Shown here: in pieces, positions 30,041 to 38,486 of the stretch
How positions within the stretch are numbered: the first letter of the stretch is position 1
Layout: each line of letters opens with the position of its first letter
Assembly: GCF_003289925.1 (NCBI RefSeq)
Contig: NZ_QLZQ01000009.1
Coordinates: forward strand, 1 to 64,000
DNA from: Planococcus maitriensis
GTDB lineage: Bacteria > Bacillota > Bacilli > Bacillales_A > Planococcaceae
Direction: 5' to 3'
DNA length: 64,000 nucleotides
The notes under the pieces: model-generated
The model's input: the letters and a program-made list of their open reading frames with translations, nothing else
What the model was told of the DNA's origin: nothing
Database searches by the model: none
Program-made: the position numbers and the translations under genes

Positions 30041-30262
30041 ATGGATTTATCCAAACAATCACCCGAGAACGTCGATTTCATGATTGAGGAAATAAAAACG
30101 AAATTGCGCATGGTTAATGTTGATGCAATGAAAGCCGAGCATTTCAACACTTCGGAGTATGAAGACTTGCGTGAAATTTACGAAATGGTCAAAGGCCGCG
30201 ATAATTTCAGCCCGAACGAAATGCAGGCCATCGCCTCTGAACTCGGTTCATTGCGCAAATGA
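30041..30262 (+). CDS. yfkK: DUF1128 family protein (YfkK)
   Basis: This 73-residue helical acidic protein ends [14 protein letters not shown]. Its length and composition ([24 protein letters not shown]) match the DUF1128/YfkK family of Bacillales. It starts 58 bases after alsT and has its own terminator. Function is unknown. Confidence 0.78.
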   Translation: MDLSKQSPENVDFMIEEIKTKLRMVNVDAMKAEHFNTSEYEDLREIYEMVKGRDNFSPNEMQAIASELGSLRK

Positions 30263-30300
30263 AGAAAGCCCTGAAGCAAATGCTTCAGGGCTTTTTTTCT
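30263..30300 (+). terminator. Terminator of yfkK
   Basis: AAAGCCCTGAAGC/GCTTCAGGGCTTT with a four-base loop is followed by T7. Confidence 0.92.
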
Positions 30301-30303
30301 TAT

Positions 30304-30463
30304 GCCTGTCGAGCCAGAACGGCCACTTCAGCTTTTCTTTTGTCTAGCTTCAGTGGCCTGTCTCTCGGGTCGTAAGCCAATTCTCCTGTACGGCTGAAAT
30401 ACGCCGCTTCGGGGACTCGGCTTACGCCTGTCGAGCCAGAACGGCCACTTCAGCTTTTCTTTT
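30304..30463. repeat. Dispersed intergenic repeat with a duplicated 38-base end
   Basis: A unit beginning GTCTAGCTTCAGTGGCC (about 30342) and ending at 30463 in CTTCAGCTTTTCTTTT has imperfect complementary ends, so it could fold into one long hairpin. It resembles the GTCTAGCTCCAG...GCTTTTC intergenic repeat family that I know from many Bacillaceae. Its last 38 bases (30426-30463) are repeated exactly at 30304-30341, just before the unit. The right end overlaps the 3' end of the methyltransferase gene by about 14 bases. Confidence 0.7.
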
Positions 30464-31436
30464 CATATTGCACGATGTACCAGCCGCCTTCTTTGATGAC
30501 GGTGCGGAGGCTGAGGAATTCTAGGCCTGATTCTTCTCCCCATTCGATAAGTTCCTCCCTTTTCGGCAGCCTGTAGAGGTTGTCGAATGATGAGAAGAAA
30601 CTGTTGAAGACATTGGCGAACGGCGGGCTGTCCGGTCCTCCCGCGATGGGGGTGACGACCGATAAAATACCGCCTCGTGCGACCCAGCTGCTGATTTCCT
30701 TGAACAAGGCCTGGCGCTTTTCGAGCGGGATGTAATGCAGTACATTATTGAGCATGATCATGTCCTGCGGGGATTCAGGCTTGTAATTCCACAGATCCGC
30801 CTGTTCGATGGAGACGTTGTTTTGCGCTGCCGTCAGCTCTTTTGCCTTTTCGACGACTTCTTCGCTGATTTCGATTCCCGTAAATTGTGTCGATGGGAAA
30901 CGCTGCCCCAATTTCTTTATGTAGCCACCTTCCCCGCATCCTATATCGAGTACGCGCCGGCAGTCTTTTTCCTTCAATCTCTTGGCCATCTTCGGATACG
31001 CCAACACTTCCAGCAAACGGCTCGTTTCTGCAACAGTCGGCGCATGTTCTTCTTCATCGAAATGAAGCCTGCTCCGATTGCGCATCATTTCCGGATAATG
31101 CAGCAAGGTCGGGATGTGGAGCTCCATCATTTCCTTCAACAGCACGCCAGACGAATTATTGCCTTTGGATTTCGGCAATTTCCACCGGTTCTTCACTTGA
31201 TAGCGGTTGCGGCCGGCTTCTTTCAAATACCCGATCGAGACGCCGACAGCTATCCACTGAGCAAGCAGCTGCTCATCGAGTTCCAGTGCGTCCGCCACAT
31301 CAAATTGGGTCATCGGGCGTTCGAATGCCTTGAACAGGTCCAATTCATAACCTACATAGGCATGCCAGCTGTACAGGAAGGGCTCATTGCGTTTCATATA
31401 CGTTCTTGCTTTCACCATCTTCATTATGTCGATCAT
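30450..31436 (-). CDS. SAM-dependent methyltransferase with N-terminal winged helix
   Basis: This 328-residue class I methyltransferase has an N-terminal all-helical/winged-helix dimerisation-type domain (about 20-95), as in plant-type O-methyltransferases. The SAM motif VLDIGCGEGGY lies near 167-177, and acidic and post-motif segments follow (FTGIEISEE, MLNNVLHY). ATG at 31436 follows GGAGGGA. Start and upstream stop overlap by four bases (ATGA), so it is coupled to the flavin monooxygenase. The last codons come from the right end of a dispersed repeat. The natural substrate is unknown; an aromatic or quinone-like ring would fit. Confidence 0.75.
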   Translation of the reverse strand: MIDIMKMVKARTYMKRNEPFLYSWHAYVGYELDLFKAFERPMTQFDVADALELDEQLLAQWIAVGVSIGYLKEAGRNRYQVKNRWKLPKSKGNNSSGVLLKEMMELHIPTLLHYPEMMRNRSRLHFDEEEHAPTVAETSRLLEVLAYPKMAKRLKEKDCRRVLDIGCGEGGYIKKLGQRFPSTQFTGIEISEEVVEKAKELTAAQNNVSIEQADLWNYKPESPQDMIMLNNVLHYIPLEKRQALFKEISSWVARGGILSVVTPIAGGPDSPPFANVFNSFFSSFDNLYRLPKREELIEWGEESGLEFLSLRTVIKEGGWYIVQYEKKS

Positions 31437-32740
31437 ATAAGTCCCTCCACTTTCCACGGGTAGTCATCTTCCGGTTTGTAGTATTTCAGTTCTTTCTTGT
31501 CTTCTGTCAATTCCTTTGCGCGCACCGGCATGAATCCGCCTTGGATAAAGCGGTCCCGGACATTTTCCTTCCATAAGCCGAGCCCTGATACGTTCAGCAT
31601 CTGCTTGAAATGGAGTATCGGATCTTCTTCCATGCGCTCAAAAGTCCGTTGGCGCAAATAACTGACCGGGCGATACGGGAAGGAATAGGCGAGCGCCGCT
31701 AAGTGGCTCAGCTGGATAACATGGTCTGCCCGGCGATAGCGGACTTTTTCATACCATTCCAGATTGGTCGTACCCGTTTTTCCCGCAGCCAGCATATCCG
31801 CAGCCAGTTCGCCGAGTACATCGGCGTCCTGTATCGCCATGTTCATGCCCTCCCCCGCCATCGGATGGACTGCATGGGCCGCATCGCCGATAATCGCTTT
31901 ATTGCCTTTTACATAGGATTCGGCATGGTACATGATCGGGATCATCAGCTGGATCTTTTTCCAGTCCGTCAATTGTTGGACATAGCCGTCAACAGCCGGT
32001 GCCAAATCGGTGTAAAGCTTATGGAAATGGCTGATTGGCTTCTCCTTCAAGGTTTTATAATCCCCTGGCGGTATCAAATAGACGCTGCGCACTTGATTGT
32101 CAGGCAGCGGGAATAGCCCGAGAAAGCGGTTATAGGTCGAAATGATTTTGCCGTCCGTGAAATTTTCCGCGCGCGGAAAGGTTACTGTCAAAAAATGATG
32201 GTTATATGTCGTCTGCTTTACTTCGATTTCCATCACTTTTCTCGTTACTGAAGACCTTCCTTCCGCGCCGAAGAAAAACTTGGCTTCCACCTCGGACTTT
32301 TCGGTTCCTTTTTGAAGAATGGCCGTATTTTCTGTATAGCCTTTGCAGGCAGTGCCTTTTAGGTAATGGAAGTTATCGTATTCATAAGCCGCTTTCCGAA
32401 TGATGGTCTTTAGCTCTTCATGGTGGATCATATAAGCGGCGTTGTATTTTCCGGGCAACACGCTGTAATCCATGAACGATTGATCTTTCACTTTCAAAGT
32501 ACTGGAGAGTTCCAGCATATCGAGCACCTTGATTTCGTTGGACCGGTCACAAATCGCGTCATATACGCCGAGGCCGTCGAAAATCTGCATGCTCTTCGGC
32601 TGCAGCAGCTCCCCTTTATAGGTCGGCGAGCGGACAGCCATGCGTTCGGCAAGAACGACATCAAAGCCTCTCCTCACCAGTTTCAATGCGAGCGTCAGCC
32701 CCCCTATTCCCCCTCCGCCGATGAACACATCCGTTTTCAT
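31433..32740 (-). CDS. FAD-dependent monooxygenase (UbiH/PHBH-like)
   Basis: This 435-residue group A flavoprotein has the dinucleotide motif GGGGIGGLTLAL at the N-terminus, an acidic residue ending the second strand (AE), and the FAD-binding GDAAHAVHPMAGEG near residue 290. Such enzymes hydroxylate aromatic rings or make epoxides with NAD(P)H and oxygen. ATG at 32740 lies nine bases after AAGGAG, while the TTG upstream touches the site. It leads a two-gene operon with the methyltransferase. Oxygenation followed by methylation of one small molecule is the obvious hypothesis; geranylgeranyl-reductase-like chemistry is an alternative. Confidence 0.72.
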   Translation of the reverse strand: MKTDVFIGGGGIGGLTLALKLVRRGFDVVLAERMAVRSPTYKGELLQPKSMQIFDGLGVYDAICDRSNEIKVLDMLELSSTLKVKDQSFMDYSVLPGKYNAAYMIHHEELKTIIRKAAYEYDNFHYLKGTACKGYTENTAILQKGTEKSEVEAKFFFGAEGRSSVTRKVMEIEVKQTTYNHHFLTVTFPRAENFTDGKIISTYNRFLGLFPLPDNQVRSVYLIPPGDYKTLKEKPISHFHKLYTDLAPAVDGYVQQLTDWKKIQLMIPIMYHAESYVKGNKAIIGDAAHAVHPMAGEGMNMAIQDADVLGELAADMLAAGKTGTTNLEWYEKVRYRRADHVIQLSHLAALAYSFPYRPVSYLRQRTFERMEEDPILHFKQMLNVSGLGLWKENVRDRFIQGGFMPVRAKELTEDKKELKYYKPEDDYPWKVEGLI

Positions 32741-32809
32741 GGGCTTCAACTCCTTGACTTTCCTTACCCTGAAAAAGAGCTCCTGAAAACAGAACAGCCG
32801 GCAAACAAT

Positions 32810-32840
32810 AAAAAAAGACCCTCGAGGGGTCTTTTTTTCA
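32810..32840 (-). terminator. Terminator of psuK-psuG
   Basis: An AAAGACCC/GGGTCTTT stem around TCGA is followed on the minus strand by an A/T-rich run. Confidence 0.85.
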
Positions 32841-32850
32841 CAATTTGTCC

Positions 32851-33762
32851 TTATAGTGCTCCATATGAAGCGGCCAATTCGGCGCCGACTTTGGCATTGT
32901 GCTTGACGAGTTCGATATTGGCAACCAAGCTCTGTCCTTCCGTCAACTCTTTCACTCTGCCGAGCAGGAATGGCGTGACTTCTTTGCCGTTGATGCCGTT
33001 TGCTTTCGCTTCCGCCATGGCTTGTTCGATGATGCCATCGATAAAGTCTTTATCAAGCGCATGTTCTTGAGGGATCGGGTTGGCAATGACTGCGCCGCCT
33101 TTCAAGCCGAGCGACCATTGCGCTTTCAGGATAGCTGCAAGCTCTTCAGTCGATTGCGAGCCGTAGCTTAGCGGGAAGCCGCTGTGGCGTGTATAGAACG
33201 CCGGCATCTCGTCCGTCTGGTAGCCGATGACCGGAACGCCTTTCGTTTCCAGGTATTCGAGTGTCAGGCCGATATCGAGAATCGACTTCGCGCCAGCACA
33301 GACGACAGCAACCCCTGTATTCGACAACTCTTCCAAGTCTGCCGAAATATCCATTGTCGTTTCCGCCCCGCGGTGGACGCCTCCGATGCCGCCGGTCGCG
33401 AAGACGCGGATGCCGGCAAGCTCAGCGCAAATCATCGTCGCGGCAACAGTCGTCGCGCCGATTTTTTTCGTTGCGAGCAATTGGCCGATGTCGCGGCGGG
33501 ATACTTTCGCAACGTCCGGTGAATTGCCCAGAAGTTCGAGTTCTTCGTCTGACAAGCCGATTTTGATATGGCCGTCCATCAAAGCGATCGTTGCCGGAAC
33601 GGCTCCATTGTCGCGGACGATTTGTTCGACTTCACGGGCTGTTTCCACGTTTTGTGGGTAGGGCATGCCGTGTGAGATGATCGTCGACTCTAAAGCGACG
33701 ATCGGTTTTTTCTGTTCGATGGCTTCCTGCACTTCTGTTGAATAGCTGATCATGTTTGTCAT
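32851..33762 (-). CDS. psuG: Pseudouridine-5'-phosphate glycosidase PsuG
   Basis: PsuG cleaves the C-C glycosidic bond of pseudouridine 5'-phosphate to uracil and ribose 5-phosphate. The 303-residue protein has the conserved [13 protein letters not shown] (about 23-35) and [13 protein letters not shown] with the catalytic-region residues, then SYGSQSTEE-like downstream blocks. It overlaps psuK by four bases (ATGA), so kinase and glycosidase are made together, completing pseudouridine salvage. Confidence 0.95.
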   Translation of the reverse strand: MTNMISYSTEVQEAIEQKKPIVALESTIISHGMPYPQNVETAREVEQIVRDNGAVPATIALMDGHIKIGLSDEELELLGNSPDVAKVSRRDIGQLLATKKIGATTVAATMICAELAGIRVFATGGIGGVHRGAETTMDISADLEELSNTGVAVVCAGAKSILDIGLTLEYLETKGVPVIGYQTDEMPAFYTRHSGFPLSYGSQSTEELAAILKAQWSLGLKGGAVIANPIPQEHALDKDFIDGIIEQAMAEAKANGINGKEVTPFLLGRVKELTEGQSLVANIELVKHNAKVGAELAASYGAL

Positions 33763-34853
33763 TTCAATTCCTCCAGTTCTTTTATTAACACCGTTTCATT
33801 TAATTCCGGCCGCACTGTCTGGCTGCTTGCGAGCGTTCTGGCCGCATTCAGCATGCCCATCTGCACGGCTTGATGAAAATCATAGCCCGATAGATGGGCG
33901 TGAAGTAGGCCGCCTGAGAAGGCATCTCCAGCCCCTGTGACATCTTCTACTTGCTGCGTTTCGATTGCCGGGAAATGCAACACGCCATTTTCGTCGCCCG
34001 CCATGGCGCCGTCTTTTCCGCCGGTCACGACGGCTGTTTTTGCGCCTTGATCGAGAAGCATTTCAACCGAGCGCTTCCAATCCGCTTGATCCCGGATGGA
34101 AATGCCGAGCCTGAGGGCTGCTTCATCGCGGTTCAGGATCAAAAAAGAGACACCGCTCAAGTCTTCTCCTAAGCGTTCCATTTTAGGGGCTGATACAGGA
34201 ATTACAGCAAGCGGCACATCGGCAGCCGCTGCGAGATCCTGCAAATACGCTACGGTTTCCTTCGGGCAGTTCAAATCGACTGCCAGCAATTTCGCGCGCA
34301 TCAATTTGCTGCGGTGAGGCTCCAGATAGCCAGGCGTCAATTCCGCGTAGATGTCCATGTCCGCTAATGCTAAAGTCATCTCGCCGTCGGGTTCCAGCAC
34401 AGCAGTATAGCTGCCTGTCGCCCCTTGCGGCAGCGCCTTGGTCATGGCGGTATCCATGTAAGGCGAAGACACTTCTTCGATGAAGCGCCATTCCGGATCA
34501 TCTCCAGCTACCGACATCAACTGGACTTCATGCCCAAGCCTGCCTAGGTTTTCAGCGATATTTCGCGCCACGCCCCCGACGCTTCTCGTCACCGTTGCCG
34601 GATTCGAAGTGCCGTGGACAGACGGTGCTTTCAGATGGAACTTACGGTCGACATTCGCGCCGCCGATGCATAGGATCGCATTTTCTTCAGGCAGTACGTA
34701 TGCGCGGCCGAGAATCTTCCCTTGCTTGATAAGCCCCGAAATCAAATTGGCTAAGGATGGCCTTGAAATCCCGAGCGCATCCGCCATTTCCTGCTGGGAC
34801 ATATATGGATCCCGTTCAATCAACGCAAGGATTTTCTGTTCGTTGCGGTTCAT
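33759..34853 (-). CDS. psuK: Pseudouridine kinase with N-terminal helix-turn-helix (PsuK)
   Basis: This PfkB-family kinase phosphorylates pseudouridine to feed PsuG. The 364-residue protein is a fusion. The first ~55 residues are a winged helix-turn-helix ([20 protein letters not shown], about 18-37). The kinase domain follows, with GGANVDRKF near 70, [13 protein letters not shown], and the terminal PfkB signature [12 protein letters not shown] kinase carrying its own DNA-binding domain suggests self-regulation in response to substrate. A perfect palindrome lies over the promoter just upstream. Confidence 0.88.
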   Translation of the reverse strand: MNRNEQKILALIERDPYMSQQEMADALGISRPSLANLISGLIKQGKILGRAYVLPEENAILCIGGANVDRKFHLKAPSVHGTSNPATVTRSVGGVARNIAENLGRLGHEVQLMSVAGDDPEWRFIEEVSSPYMDTAMTKALPQGATGSYTAVLEPDGEMTLALADMDIYAELTPGYLEPHRSKLMRAKLLAVDLNCPKETVAYLQDLAAAADVPLAVIPVSAPKMERLGEDLSGVSFLILNRDEAALRLGISIRDQADWKRSVEMLLDQGAKTAVVTGGKDGAMAGDENGVLHFPAIETQQVEDVTGAGDAFSGGLLHAHLSGYDFHQAVQMGMLNAARTLASSQTVRPELNETVLIKELEELK

Positions 34854-34879
34854 TGGATTCCCTCCCTTTTGAACTTTTG

Positions 34880-34907
34880 TTTATATTATAAACTTTTATA
34901 ATATAAA
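34880..34907. promoter_or_regulatory. Palindromic operator of psuKG
   Basis: TTTATATTATAA (34880-34891) and its exact complement (34896-34907) flank ACTT. It overlaps the -10 box and the whole spacer of the psuK promoter, a classic repressor position. Confidence 0.7.
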
Positions 34908-34913
34908 TTGCAA
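34885..34913 (-). promoter_or_regulatory. psuKG promoter
   Basis: On the minus strand TTGCAA (34908-34913), a 17-base spacer and a perfect TATAAT (34885-34890) lie 31 bases before the psuK start. Confidence 0.75.
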
Positions 34914-34999
34914 CTCTTATTCCCTTTCAAGCGCCCGGCTATTGCGCAACGTGTTTGAATATTGCTACTATAGAAAGGATGAGAGGAGTGTTTTTGGAA

Positions 35000-36232
35000 A
35001 TGACTACATTTGATGAAAAGTTATCCCGCTACGCTGAATTGGCGGTAAAGGTAGGCGTCAATATACAGCCTGACCAGAAATTGTATATTGCAGCTTCCAT
35101 AGATGCTGCACCGTTCGTCCGCTTGATCGTTAAGAAAGCTTATGAAGAAGGTGCAAGACAAGTATTCGTGGATTGGAGCGATGATGTGATTTCCCGCACG
35201 CGCTTCGAGAAGGCACCGGAAGATTCGTTTGGGGAATTCCCGGAATGGAAAGTCCAGGAAAGGGAGCAATTGGCCGAACAAGGCGCGGCTTTCATCAGCG
35301 TCGTTTCACAAAGCCCGGACTTGCTGAAAGGCATCGATTCCAAACGCATTTCAGCGTCCCAGAAAGCGACCGGGCAAGCGCTGAATAAATACCGACAGTA
35401 CGTGCAATCCGACAAAATCAGCTGGTGCGTCCTTGCTGCACCGTCTGCGCAATGGGCAAAGAAAGTGTTCCCGGACCTTCCGGAAAACGAGCAAGTGGAT
35501 GCGTTATGGGAAGCGATTTTCAAGGCTGTCCGCGCAGATACGGACAACCCGATCGAAGCTTGGCTTGAACACGACCGCACGCTCCACACCAAAGCTGATT
35601 ATTTGAACGACAAGAAATACGCCAAGCTTCATTATCAGGCACCAGGCACAAACCTCGAAGTCGCCCTGCCAAAAGGCCATCTATGGGCAGGCGCAGGTTC
35701 GGTCAACGAAAAAGGCCATACCTTCATGGCCAATATGCCGACAGAGGAAGTCTTCACCGTACCGCATAAAGACGATGTCAACGGCTTCGTCTCAAGCACC
35801 AAGCCGCTCAGCTACGGCGGCAATATCATCGATGGCTTCAAAATCACATTCGAAGGCGGCCGCATCACTGAAGTCACGGCCGAACAAGGCGAAGAAGTGC
35901 TCAAGGAATTGGTGGCTACGGATGAAGGCTCCCACCGCCTCGGCGAAGTGGCATTAGTGCCCCATCAATCGCCGATTTCCGATTCAGGCATCTTGTTCTT
36001 CAATACCTTATTCGATGAAAATGCGTCCAACCACTTCGCGATCGGCAGCGCCTATGCGTTCTGCCTAGAAGGCGGCAAGACGATGTCAGCGGATGAATTG
36101 AAAGAGCACGGCTTGAACCAAAGCATCACCCATGTCGATTTCATGGTCGGCTCTGCCGATATGGACATCGATGGCATTTTGGAAGACGGCACGCGTGAAC
36201 CGATCTTCCGCAGCGGCAACTGGGCATTTTAA
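35000..36232 (+). CDS. ampS: M29 family metal-dependent aminopeptidase (AmpS-like), copy 1
   Basis: This is a cytosolic broad-specificity aminopeptidase of family M29, 410 residues, the usual AmpS length. The conserved GHLWAGAG, PTEEVFT and HVDFMVGSADMDIDG segments carry the acidic and histidine metal ligands. The start is either ATG at 35000 (11 bases from AGGAG) or TTG at 34994 (5 bases); the paralogue at 46484-47707 begins at the position equivalent to ATG. The two copies are clearly homologous along their length. It is a single-gene unit, divergent from psuK. Confidence 0.88.
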   Translation: MTTFDEKLSRYAELAVKVGVNIQPDQKLYIAASIDAAPFVRLIVKKAYEEGARQVFVDWSDDVISRTRFEKAPEDSFGEFPEWKVQEREQLAEQGAAFISVVSQSPDLLKGIDSKRISASQKATGQALNKYRQYVQSDKISWCVLAAPSAQWAKKVFPDLPENEQVDALWEAIFKAVRADTDNPIEAWLEHDRTLHTKADYLNDKKYAKLHYQAPGTNLEVALPKGHLWAGAGSVNEKGHTFMANMPTEEVFTVPHKDDVNGFVSSTKPLSYGGNIIDGFKITFEGGRITEVTAEQGEEVLKELVATDEGSHRLGEVALVPHQSPISDSGILFFNTLFDENASNHFAIGSAYAFCLEGGKTMSADELKEHGLNQSITHVDFMVGSADMDIDGILEDGTREPIFRSGNWAF

Positions 36233-36316
36233 AGGTCGATAATTCGACACTTAATTTTCCATGCGTTTTCATGTATACTGAGTATGATAATTACAGTTTA
36301 GAGAGGGGTTATCACG

Positions 36317-36457
36317 ATGCTATACGGTATTACTGTTGTCCTCGGATTCATGGCTGTGATCTTCATGTTCTTCTTCACCCTGCTTCATTTCCTTGGCAAA
36401 GAGCTTCATAGCCATGATGCAGAGCATATCGATCCGCTTCCGAAAGAGCGTCATTAA
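36317..36457 (+). CDS. Small single-pass membrane protein
   Basis: An intact 46-codon ORF starts at an ATG eight bases after AGAGGGG and ends right before a strong terminator. The product has one hydrophobic helix (about 3-26, phenylalanine-rich: FMFFFTLLHFL). A short tail with five histidines and several acidic residues follows (HSHDAEHIDP). I do not recognise a family. Its own ribosome site and terminator make it a probable real gene rather than chance. Confidence 0.65.
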   Translation: MLYGITVVLGFMAVIFMFFFTLLHFLGKELHSHDAEHIDPLPKERH

Positions 36458-36459
36458 GC

Positions 36460-36500
36460 AAAAAAGCTCTGCCCCGCATACACGGGGCAGAGCTTTTTTC
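36460..36500 (+). terminator. Terminator of the small membrane protein gene
   Basis: A 13-base AAGCTCTGCCCCG/CGGGGCAGAGCTT stem is followed by a T-run. Confidence 0.92.
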
Positions 36501-36585
36501 TGTTTATCGTGCCCCTATCACATCTCACTGAAAAGTGATAAAATTTGAATAAGCAGTGTTTATACCGATTAGGAGGAATTCATCC

Positions 36586-37593
36586 ATGTTTTCTGCAACG
36601 GATATCGGGATCGATCTCGGTACCGCCAATATTCTCGTCTATACTAAGTCAAAAGGCGTCATCTTGAACGAACCATCCATCGTCGCCCTCGATGCCCGCA
36701 GCGGCGCTGTCATCGCCATTGGCAACGAGGCGAAAGCGATGCTCGGCAAGGCGCCCGATTCCATCCGTATCGTGCGCCCGATGAAAGAAGGCGTCATTGC
36801 CGATTTTGATGTGACCCGCGAACTACTGAAGCTGGTCATGCAAAAAGCGGCGAAACAATTAGGAAATTCACTGCGCAAGCCGAAAGTCATGGTCTGCACC
36901 CCGTCCGGCGCTACGGCTGTCGAGCGCCGGGCGATCCATGATGCCGTCAAACAGAGTGGGGCAAAGTCCGTGCACCTCATCGAAGAGACGGTTGCTGCAG
37001 CAATCGGCGCGGACTTGCCGATTACGGAACCTGTCGCTTCGGTTATCGTCGATATTGGAGGGGGCACGACAGAAGTCGCCATCATTTCATTCGGGGGCGT
37101 GGTGTCTTCCAATACGATCAAGATCGCAGGCGACCGCATGGATGAAGACATCATCCAATACGTCCGCAAGCATTATAATTTATTGATCGGCGAGAAAACG
37201 GCTGAAACGATCAAAAAAGAAATCGGCTACGCCCCGATTCCCCACGAACCGAAAAAAATGAATATCCGCGGCCGTGACGTATTGAGTGGGTTGCCGAAAA
37301 CAATCGAGTTGAGTTCCGACGAAATGCAAAAAGCGCTCAACGAGTCCTTGTCGGCCATCCTGGAATGCATCCGTGCCACACTGGAAAATTGCCCCGCCGA
37401 ATTATCGGGAGATATGGTCGACCAGGGCGTCGTCATTTCTGGCGGGGGTGCCTTATTGAAAGGCTTGCAGGAATGGCTGGCGCAAGAAATTTCCGTACCG
37501 GTCCATATCGCGCCGGACCCGTTGGAATCCGTTGCGATCGGCACCGGCCGCTCTCTCGGCATGATCGACCAGCTTGAGAAAATGTCGCGTTAA
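36586..37593 (+). CDS. mreBH: MreB-like actin homologue (MreBH)
   Basis: This filament-forming, membrane-associated actin homologue guides lateral wall synthesis. The ATG at 36586, nine bases after AGGAGG, gives 335 residues. The actin-fold motifs are phosphate-1 [11 protein letters not shown] (about 7-17), [11 protein letters not shown] and the adenosine loop [10 protein letters not shown]. It stands alone, away from mreCD, and has the length I recall for B. subtilis MreBH; MreB or Mbl remain possible. It is followed 30 bases later by the carbonic anhydrase gene, probably on the same transcript. Confidence 0.85.
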   Translation: MFSATDIGIDLGTANILVYTKSKGVILNEPSIVALDARSGAVIAIGNEAKAMLGKAPDSIRIVRPMKEGVIADFDVTRELLKLVMQKAAKQLGNSLRKPKVMVCTPSGATAVERRAIHDAVKQSGAKSVHLIEETVAAAIGADLPITEPVASVIVDIGGGTTEVAIISFGGVVSSNTIKIAGDRMDEDIIQYVRKHYNLLIGEKTAETIKKEIGYAPIPHEPKKMNIRGRDVLSGLPKTIELSSDEMQKALNESLSAILECIRATLENCPAELSGDMVDQGVVISGGGALLKGLQEWLAQEISVPVHIAPDPLESVAIGTGRSLGMIDQLEKMSR

Positions 37594-37623
37594 ATCCCAA
37601 ACGACCATCAAGGAGGAAAAACG

Positions 37624-38196
37624 ATGTCTTTATTGAATGAGATTTTGGATTACAACGAAAAATTTGTAGAAGAAAAGCAATATGAGGAATTCATCACCAC
37701 CAATCTCCCGGATAAGCGGATTGTCATCTTGACTTGCATGGACACCCGCCTGCTTGAGCTATTGCCAAAAGCGATGAATTTCAAGAACGGCGACGTGAAA
37801 ATCGTCAAAAGCGCCGGCGCTGTCATCAACCACCCATTCGGTGGCATCATGCGCAGCTTGTTCGTAGCGGTATACGAGCTGAAGGCCGATGAGATCTATA
37901 TTATCGGGCACCACGACTGCGGTATGGCCAAAGTGAAACCGGAAGGCATCATCGAAAAGATGAAAGAGCGGGGCATTGAAGAAAGCACGATCGAACAGAT
38001 GAAATTCTCTGGCGTCAACCTCGACGAATGGCTGAAAGGTTTCGATAACGTAACGGAAAGCGTGCGCCACAGCGTCGACATGGTCCGCCATCACCCATTG
38101 ATGGATAAAACCGTGCCCGTCCATGGCCTTGTCATCGACCCGAAAACCGGGAAACTAGACGTCGTCATCGACGGCAATAAAGACGAAAACCGCTGA
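37624..38196 (+). CDS. Beta-class carbonic anhydrase (YtiB-like)
   Basis: The enzyme interconverts carbon dioxide and bicarbonate. The 190-residue protein has the zinc ligands C38, H96 and C99 with the D40/R42 dyad in CMDTRL and GHHDCG. AAGGAGG precedes the ATG. The stop codon lies inside a palindrome that also carries the stop of the opposing dinB gene in its second copy, because a repeat element has split and duplicated that palindrome (see 38186-38476). Confidence 0.92.
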   Translation: MSLLNEILDYNEKFVEEKQYEEFITTNLPDKRIVILTCMDTRLLELLPKAMNFKNGDVKIVKSAGAVINHPFGGIMRSLFVAVYELKADEIYIIGHHDCGMAKVKPEGIIEKMKERGIEESTIEQMKFSGVNLDEWLKGFDNVTESVRHSVDMVRHHPLMDKTVPVHGLVIDPKTGKLDVVIDGNKDENR

Positions 38197-38217
38197 GAAA
38201 TCTCAGTTTTTTTAAGA
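38186..38217 (+). terminator. Terminator of the carbonic anhydrase gene (left copy of a duplicated hairpin)
   Basis: CTGAGA/TCTCAG with a two-base centre is followed by T7. The 21-base segment 38186-38206 is repeated exactly at 38456-38476. Confidence 0.75.
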
Positions 38218-38455
38218 GTGCTGATGAAGTCTATGATTCACAATGAATTAAAAAGGAACCACTTTTTCTACAATCAATAATCAAAGACCTATCTAAGTGT
38301 TCGGAGAAGCGTTCGCTCGACTCCTGCGGGAGCAGCGAAGCGACGGGTTTGAGAGACCCCGCAGGAACGAAGTGACGAGGAGGCTCGATTCCCGCCCGCG
38401 GAAAGCGAGCGATTAGCTTCGGAAAATACGACTTCTTAACTTTCTAGACAAGCTA
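38207..38455. repeat. Dispersed repeat element inserted into a terminator
   Basis: A 249-base insert without coding capacity lies between two 21-base direct repeats. Its core (about 38300-38412) reads CTCGACTCCTGCGGGAGCAG, GAGACCCCGCAGG, GACGAGGAGGCTCGA and CCGCGGAAAGCGAGCG. I recognise this as the CTCCTGCGGGA...CCCCGCAGG...GCGGAAAGCGAG intergenic repeat common in Bacillaceae and Planococcaceae. TCCTGCGGG/CCCGCAGGA can pair. Mobility has not been shown for the family, but the flanking duplication looks like a target-site duplication. Confidence 0.7.
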
Positions 38456-38486
38456 AAAACCGCTGAGAAATCTCAGCGGTTTTCTT
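38456..38486 (-). terminator. Terminator of dinB-type gene (right copy of the duplicated hairpin)
   Basis: AAAACCGCTGAGA/TCTCAGCGGTTTT forms a full palindrome; the minus-strand tail is GGTTTTT. It holds the dinB stop codon. Confidence 0.75.

Noticed and set aside
30304-30463. Possible CRISPR array from the repeated 38-base segment
   Set aside because: Only two copies, unequal context, and no cas genes; it fits a dispersed repeat better.
38300-38412. tRNA-like or structured RNA reading of the GC-rich insert
   Set aside because: No cloverleaf or tRNA boxes; it matches a known style of intergenic repeat.
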